Origin: Nitrososphaerota archaeon
Lineage (GTDB): Archaea > Thermoproteota > EX4484-205 > JAAOZO01
DNA length: 7,644 bases
Reading direction: 5' to 3'
Assembly: GCA_011605715.1 (NCBI GenBank)
Contig: JAAOZO010000062.1
Location: 1 to 7,644 of the forward strand
The notes under the pieces are model-generated. The model was not told the origin of the DNA and made no database searches. It was given only the letters and a program-made list of their open reading frames with translations. The position numbers and the translations under genes were made by a program. Below are positions 5,407 to 7,644 of the stretch, piece after piece. Positions within the stretch are counted from its first letter, which is position 1, and each line of letters opens with the position of its first letter.

Positions 5407-7224
5407 TTAGGGGTCTACGTAATGAATTAAGCTCAACACAGGGTATGTTGTAACTCCAGTACATGTTGGGTCGTATCTAATACCTGCAATGTTTGTAGTT
5501 GATATGTAGTAAACATAACCGAAATCCATTTGGCAGAAGTATATATAAGGTACATCTTCATATATGTATCTGTAAACTTTTGCATAGTCATTTCTTATTT
5601 GATTGTCATCTAAAGAATACATAGCTTCTACCAGTAACTTATTTACTTCCGGATTGTAGTAACCAGCAGGGTTGAACATTTGATTTTCTGGTTCTTCGTA
5701 TAGCATTGTGTTCAGAAGGTCGTTAGGAGCATAGAAGTCAGGAGAATAAACACCCCAAAGACCAATCTGATGCCAAGTAGAATTGTATGGAGTATTTGGT
5801 AGCGAATAGCTAGAATAGAACACTGTTGGCGATTGAAGCACAATGTCTAATTGGATTCCAATGTCTGCAAGATTAGATTGAACGATTAAAGCAATTTCTT
5901 CCAAAGATTTATAGCCAGAAGGAAGATCCATTCTTATTGGTGGTAAACCTTTTCCATCAGGGTATCCTGCTTTTGCCAAAAGTTCTTTAGCTAAAGTTAT
6001 ATTGTACTCGTAGTTATGTAAGCCTTCTGGATTATAAAATGGAAAACCAATCCAGTTTGGTCCAAAGACATCAGTAGTGCCTCGCCCCAAGTACACTTTC
6101 TCTAGGATAGCAGAATAATTTATTGCATGAACAATGGCTTGCCTCACAAGCTTGTTAGAAGTTGGACCAGTCACAGTGTTGAACGTGGCGAAAACCAGAT
6201 TTGGAGCTGGTATATTTAGAGGCCATTCATCAGGAAATGTTACGTTTGATACTCCTTGAACCAGCCCAAAGTCTGAAGGATCCAAAGTTATTATCTGTGC
6301 TACGCCTGCTTTTAAATCGCTTACACGTGTTAGTGGATCAGGTCTATACCTACATACAAACCTCTTCACAAATCCTGGAGGATAGCCTGTGTCGTTTAGT
6401 ATTTTTGCATCTGTTCCTGTAAGATTGTTACCCCAGTAGTTTTCTGTCTTTTCCAAAATTATGTGGTCATGAGGAACAAATTCAACAACTTTGTATGGTC
6501 CTGTACCATCACCAGTGTAGTTTGCTGAAGTATAAGTATTATATTGCAATGGTTTGATACCCCCATGGTTAACTGTTGGTAAAGGATCGCAAACTAAACC
6601 TATTCCACTTGCAAGACTTGCAAGGAACCACCTATATGGCTTAACCAAGTGGAACTGTATAGTGTAGTCGTCTATAACTTGAATTGCGTTGTTTGGATTC
6701 TTAGCAACCTTTTCAACATCTGGCGGAGGGTTGGTTAAAGATGTAAGCTTGTTTAAATCATCTGCAGTCACTCCACTCATATTAAGAGATAGTGACCATA
6801 TCCAAGAGGGTCCTAAAACCCAACTTGCATAATAACTCCACCAAACAGCATAAGCATTGAATGGGTCGCCGTTGTGAAACTTTACCCCTTTCCTCAGGTA
6901 AAATGTATATGTCTTACCATCGGGAGAAACTTCCCATCTTTCTGCGAGCAGAGGGAGAACCTGCGTAGGGTTTGACAAGTTATACCACACTAAAGGCTGA
7001 TAAGTAGCCCAAATAGTAGATCCATAACCGTACAAACCAAACAAACCAACTTGTTCGCCCATGTCTTCTTGGGTGTCAATTACTATGGTATCCGGAACTA
7101 CTTTAGCAGGAGGTTTTGTAGCAGGTTTTTGAACAAGAACAAAAATTACTCCTGCAACGATTACTACCAGTACTATTGCTATTGCAATTAGTTGAGTTGA
7201 TACTTTGCCTGATTTCTTATTCAT
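5407..7224 (-). CDS. Family-5 extracellular solute-binding protein, membrane anchored
   Basis: This 605-residue protein captures the substrate outside the cell and delivers it to the permeases. It begins with basic residues (MNKKSGK), a hydrophobic segment (11-31) and a Pro/Lys linker (33-44). No cysteine follows the hydrophobic segment, so it is not a lipoprotein; it is probably held by an uncleaved helix or a pilin-like (class III) signal. The SBP_bac_5 signature is clear: PLLAERWEVSPDGKTYTFYL (91-110) followed by RKGVKFHNGDPFNA (111-124), then DGTGPYKVVEF (239-249) and KLVRQAIVHAIN (358-369). Nine N-x-S/T sequons (Asn82, 148, 235, 267, 277, 327, 369, 408, 481) suit an exposed glycoprotein. 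Family members bind peptides, nickel, heme or oligosaccharides, so the ligand is open. I start at ATG 7224 rather than the in-frame GTG at 7233, because that GTG lies inside the ribosome site GAGGTGA, 5 nt before the ATG. Confidence 0.94.
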   Translation of the reverse strand: MNKKSGKVSTQLIAIAIVLVVIVAGVIFVLVQKPATKPPAKVVPDTIVIDTQEDMGEQVGLFGLYGYGSTIWATYQPLVWYNLSNPTQVLPLLAERWEVSPDGKTYTFYLRKGVKFHNGDPFNAYAVWWSYYASWVLGPSWIWSLSLNMSGVTADDLNKLTSLTNPPPDVEKVAKNPNNAIQVIDDYTIQFHLVKPYRWFLASLASGIGLVCDPLPTVNHGGIKPLQYNTYTSANYTGDGTGPYKVVEFVPHDHIILEKTENYWGNNLTGTDAKILNDTGYPPGFVKRFVCRYRPDPLTRVSDLKAGVAQIITLDPSDFGLVQGVSNVTFPDEWPLNIPAPNLVFATFNTVTGPTSNKLVRQAIVHAINYSAILEKVYLGRGTTDVFGPNWIGFPFYNPEGLHNYEYNITLAKELLAKAGYPDGKGLPPIRMDLPSGYKSLEEIALIVQSNLADIGIQLDIVLQSPTVFYSSYSLPNTPYNSTWHQIGLWGVYSPDFYAPNDLLNTMLYEEPENQMFNPAGYYNPEVNKLLVEAMYSLDDNQIRNDYAKVYRYIYEDVPYIYFCQMDFGYVYYISTTNIAGIRYDPTCTGVTTYPVLSLIHYVDP

Positions 7225-7229
7225 CCTTT

Positions 7230-7236
7230 TCACCTC
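7230..7236 (-). promoter_or_regulatory. Ribosome binding site GAGGTGA of the binding-protein gene
   Basis: GAGGTGA is a near-full match to the archaeal Shine-Dalgarno sequence, 5 nt before ATG 7224. It absorbs the upstream in-frame GTG at 7233, making a start at that GTG unlikely. Confidence 0.75.
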
Positions 7237-7242
7237 TTACGT

Positions 7243-7280
7243 TCTCTTATGTAAAAAATTAGAAAATATAAACCTTTAAA
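7243..7280 (-). promoter_or_regulatory. Probable archaeal promoter of the six-gene operon
   Basis: On the minus strand TTTATATT (7272-7265) is an archaeal-type TATA box, preceded by TTTAAAGG (7280-7273), which could serve as the TFB-binding element. A start about 26 nt beyond the TATA centre falls near 7243. That gives a leader of roughly 18 nt that includes the ribosome site before ATG 7224. It is the only such box at a fitting distance; other AT-rich boxes in the upstream region are alternatives. Confidence 0.5.
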
Positions 7281-7625
7281 CCTTATTAATTAGCATTTTT
7301 AAATCTAATATTTTGCTTAAACTTTCTTACTGTCATATTTGAGTTAGCCCTAGAGCCCCTCGAGCTTATCTTTTAAAAGTAGTTTTTCTCAATTTTCTTC
7401 AGAAAATTTAGTTGAACAAGTCCGCCATAATTAAGTTACTCTTTTTTACTTTCAGCGACTTCTTAGCTTCCTAATATATATATTGTATAGCTCTTTAAAA
7501 ATCACTGGGCCAACTGTACCATATTTACTGTCAGTATAAAAACTGCAACTTCTAGGAAAAGATTTTCTTTTAAGCCTTAAGTTAAGAGTCTTTCAGCTTC
7601 CAAAAGGTTTCATATAGAGTATACT
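7281..7625. other. Upstream region without a recognisable gene
   Basis: About 345 bp of AT-rich DNA with stops in all frames. The longest ATG-initiated minus-strand frames I noticed are only about 6-16 codons. It holds an inverted repeat AATTTTCT-TC-AGAAAATT (7391-7408), a 10-bp palindrome CTTTTAAAAG (7370-7379), a GC-richer imperfect tandem pair CCCTAGAG/CCCTCGAG (7348-7364), an alternating TA stretch near 7473-7482, and a 9-bp direct repeat TTACTGTCA (7327-7335 and 7525-7533). I see no tRNA or structured RNA that I recognise. It may contain operators for the downstream operon and the tail of whatever gene lies upstream. Confidence 0.6.
7391..7408. repeat. Inverted repeat with 8-bp arms
   Basis: AATTTTCT and AGAAAATT are exact inverse complements separated by TC. 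The element lies about 120 bp upstream of the proposed TATA box of the operon. It could be a regulator site or part of a terminator for an upstream gene, but AT-rich DNA makes chance plausible. Confidence 0.4.
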
Positions 7626-7644
7626 CTGTCTCTTATACACATCT
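7626..7644. other. Sequencing adapter: Tn5/Nextera mosaic end (artefact)
   Basis: The final 19 bases, CTGTCTCTTATACACATCT, are exactly the complement of the 19-bp hyperactive Tn5 mosaic end used in Nextera libraries. An exact match ending at the last base of the window is very unlikely to be genomic. It should be trimmed; it is not evidence for a native transposon. Confidence 0.97.

Noticed and set aside
7348..7364. GC-richer patch CCCTAGAG/CCCTCGAG considered as part of a tRNA or structured RNA
   Set aside because: No acceptor stem, anticodon arm or T-loop consensus can be laid around it; it is only an imperfect tandem repeat.
7327..7533. Nine-base direct repeat TTACTGTCA (7327-7335 and 7525-7533) considered as a regulator site pair or array
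   Set aside because: Only two copies, far apart in AT-rich DNA, with no regular spacing; not CRISPR-like and possible by chance.
7582..7625. Minus-strand open frame entering from the right edge and ending at TAA (YTLYETFWKLKDS)
   Set aside because: It could be the C-terminus of an upstream gene, but 13 codons without a recognisable motif, next to adapter-contaminated sequence, is not enough to call a gene.
7626..7644. Native Tn5-like transposon end
   Set aside because: The sequence is the engineered hyperactive mosaic end, exactly 19 bp and exactly at the contig terminus, with no transposase nearby. Library adapter is the far better explanation.

Overview
The window looks like most or all of one metagenomic contig from an AT-rich prokaryote, most likely an archaeon of the Thermoproteota/Bathyarchaeia kind. 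Three things point to archaea: translation signals built on GGTGA (complementary to the archaeal 16S 3' end) rather than plain GGAGG; TATA-like boxes with purine-rich upstream elements about 26 nt before the expected transcript starts; and a membrane-anchored, non-lipoprotein solute-binding protein rich in Asn, Tyr and N-glycosylation sequons. No rRNA or other phylogenetic marker is present, so the lineage is an inference. The last 19 bases (7626-7644) are the Tn5/Nextera mosaic-end adapter, so genomic sequence stops at 7625.

Almost all coding content is one minus-strand operon, read from right to left. A leader with no recognisable gene (7225-7625) carries the probable promoter. Then come a family-5 (peptide/nickel/oligosaccharide type) solute-binding protein (7224-5407), two ATPases of the DppD and DppF type (5385-4294 and 4278-3319), two permeases of the DppB and DppC type (3311-2298 and 2291-1395), and a uroporphyrinogen-decarboxylase-superfamily protein (1373-285). 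Gaps are 6-21 nt, so the six genes are probably one transcript. Together the first five make a complete importer: binding protein outside, two pore subunits, and two nucleotide-binding subunits inside. The sixth gene belongs to the superfamily of cobamide-dependent methyltransferases, but its expected zinc site is altered (His-x-His and Glu instead of His-x-Cys and Cys). A reasonable but unproven idea is that the transporter imports a compound that the sixth protein processes.

The left end (1-284) holds T-rich terminator-like sequence, an 18-bp palindrome, a possible archaeal promoter, and on the minus strand the first 15 codons of another gene cut by the contig edge. Its N-terminus resembles archaeal enolases.

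I see no tRNA, rRNA, CRISPR array, insertion sequence or phage gene. The transporter itself is an ordinary family. The points most worth following are the modified URO-D-like protein and its coupling to the importer, the insertion in the DppD-type ATPase, the binding protein's anchor, and the adapter contamination.
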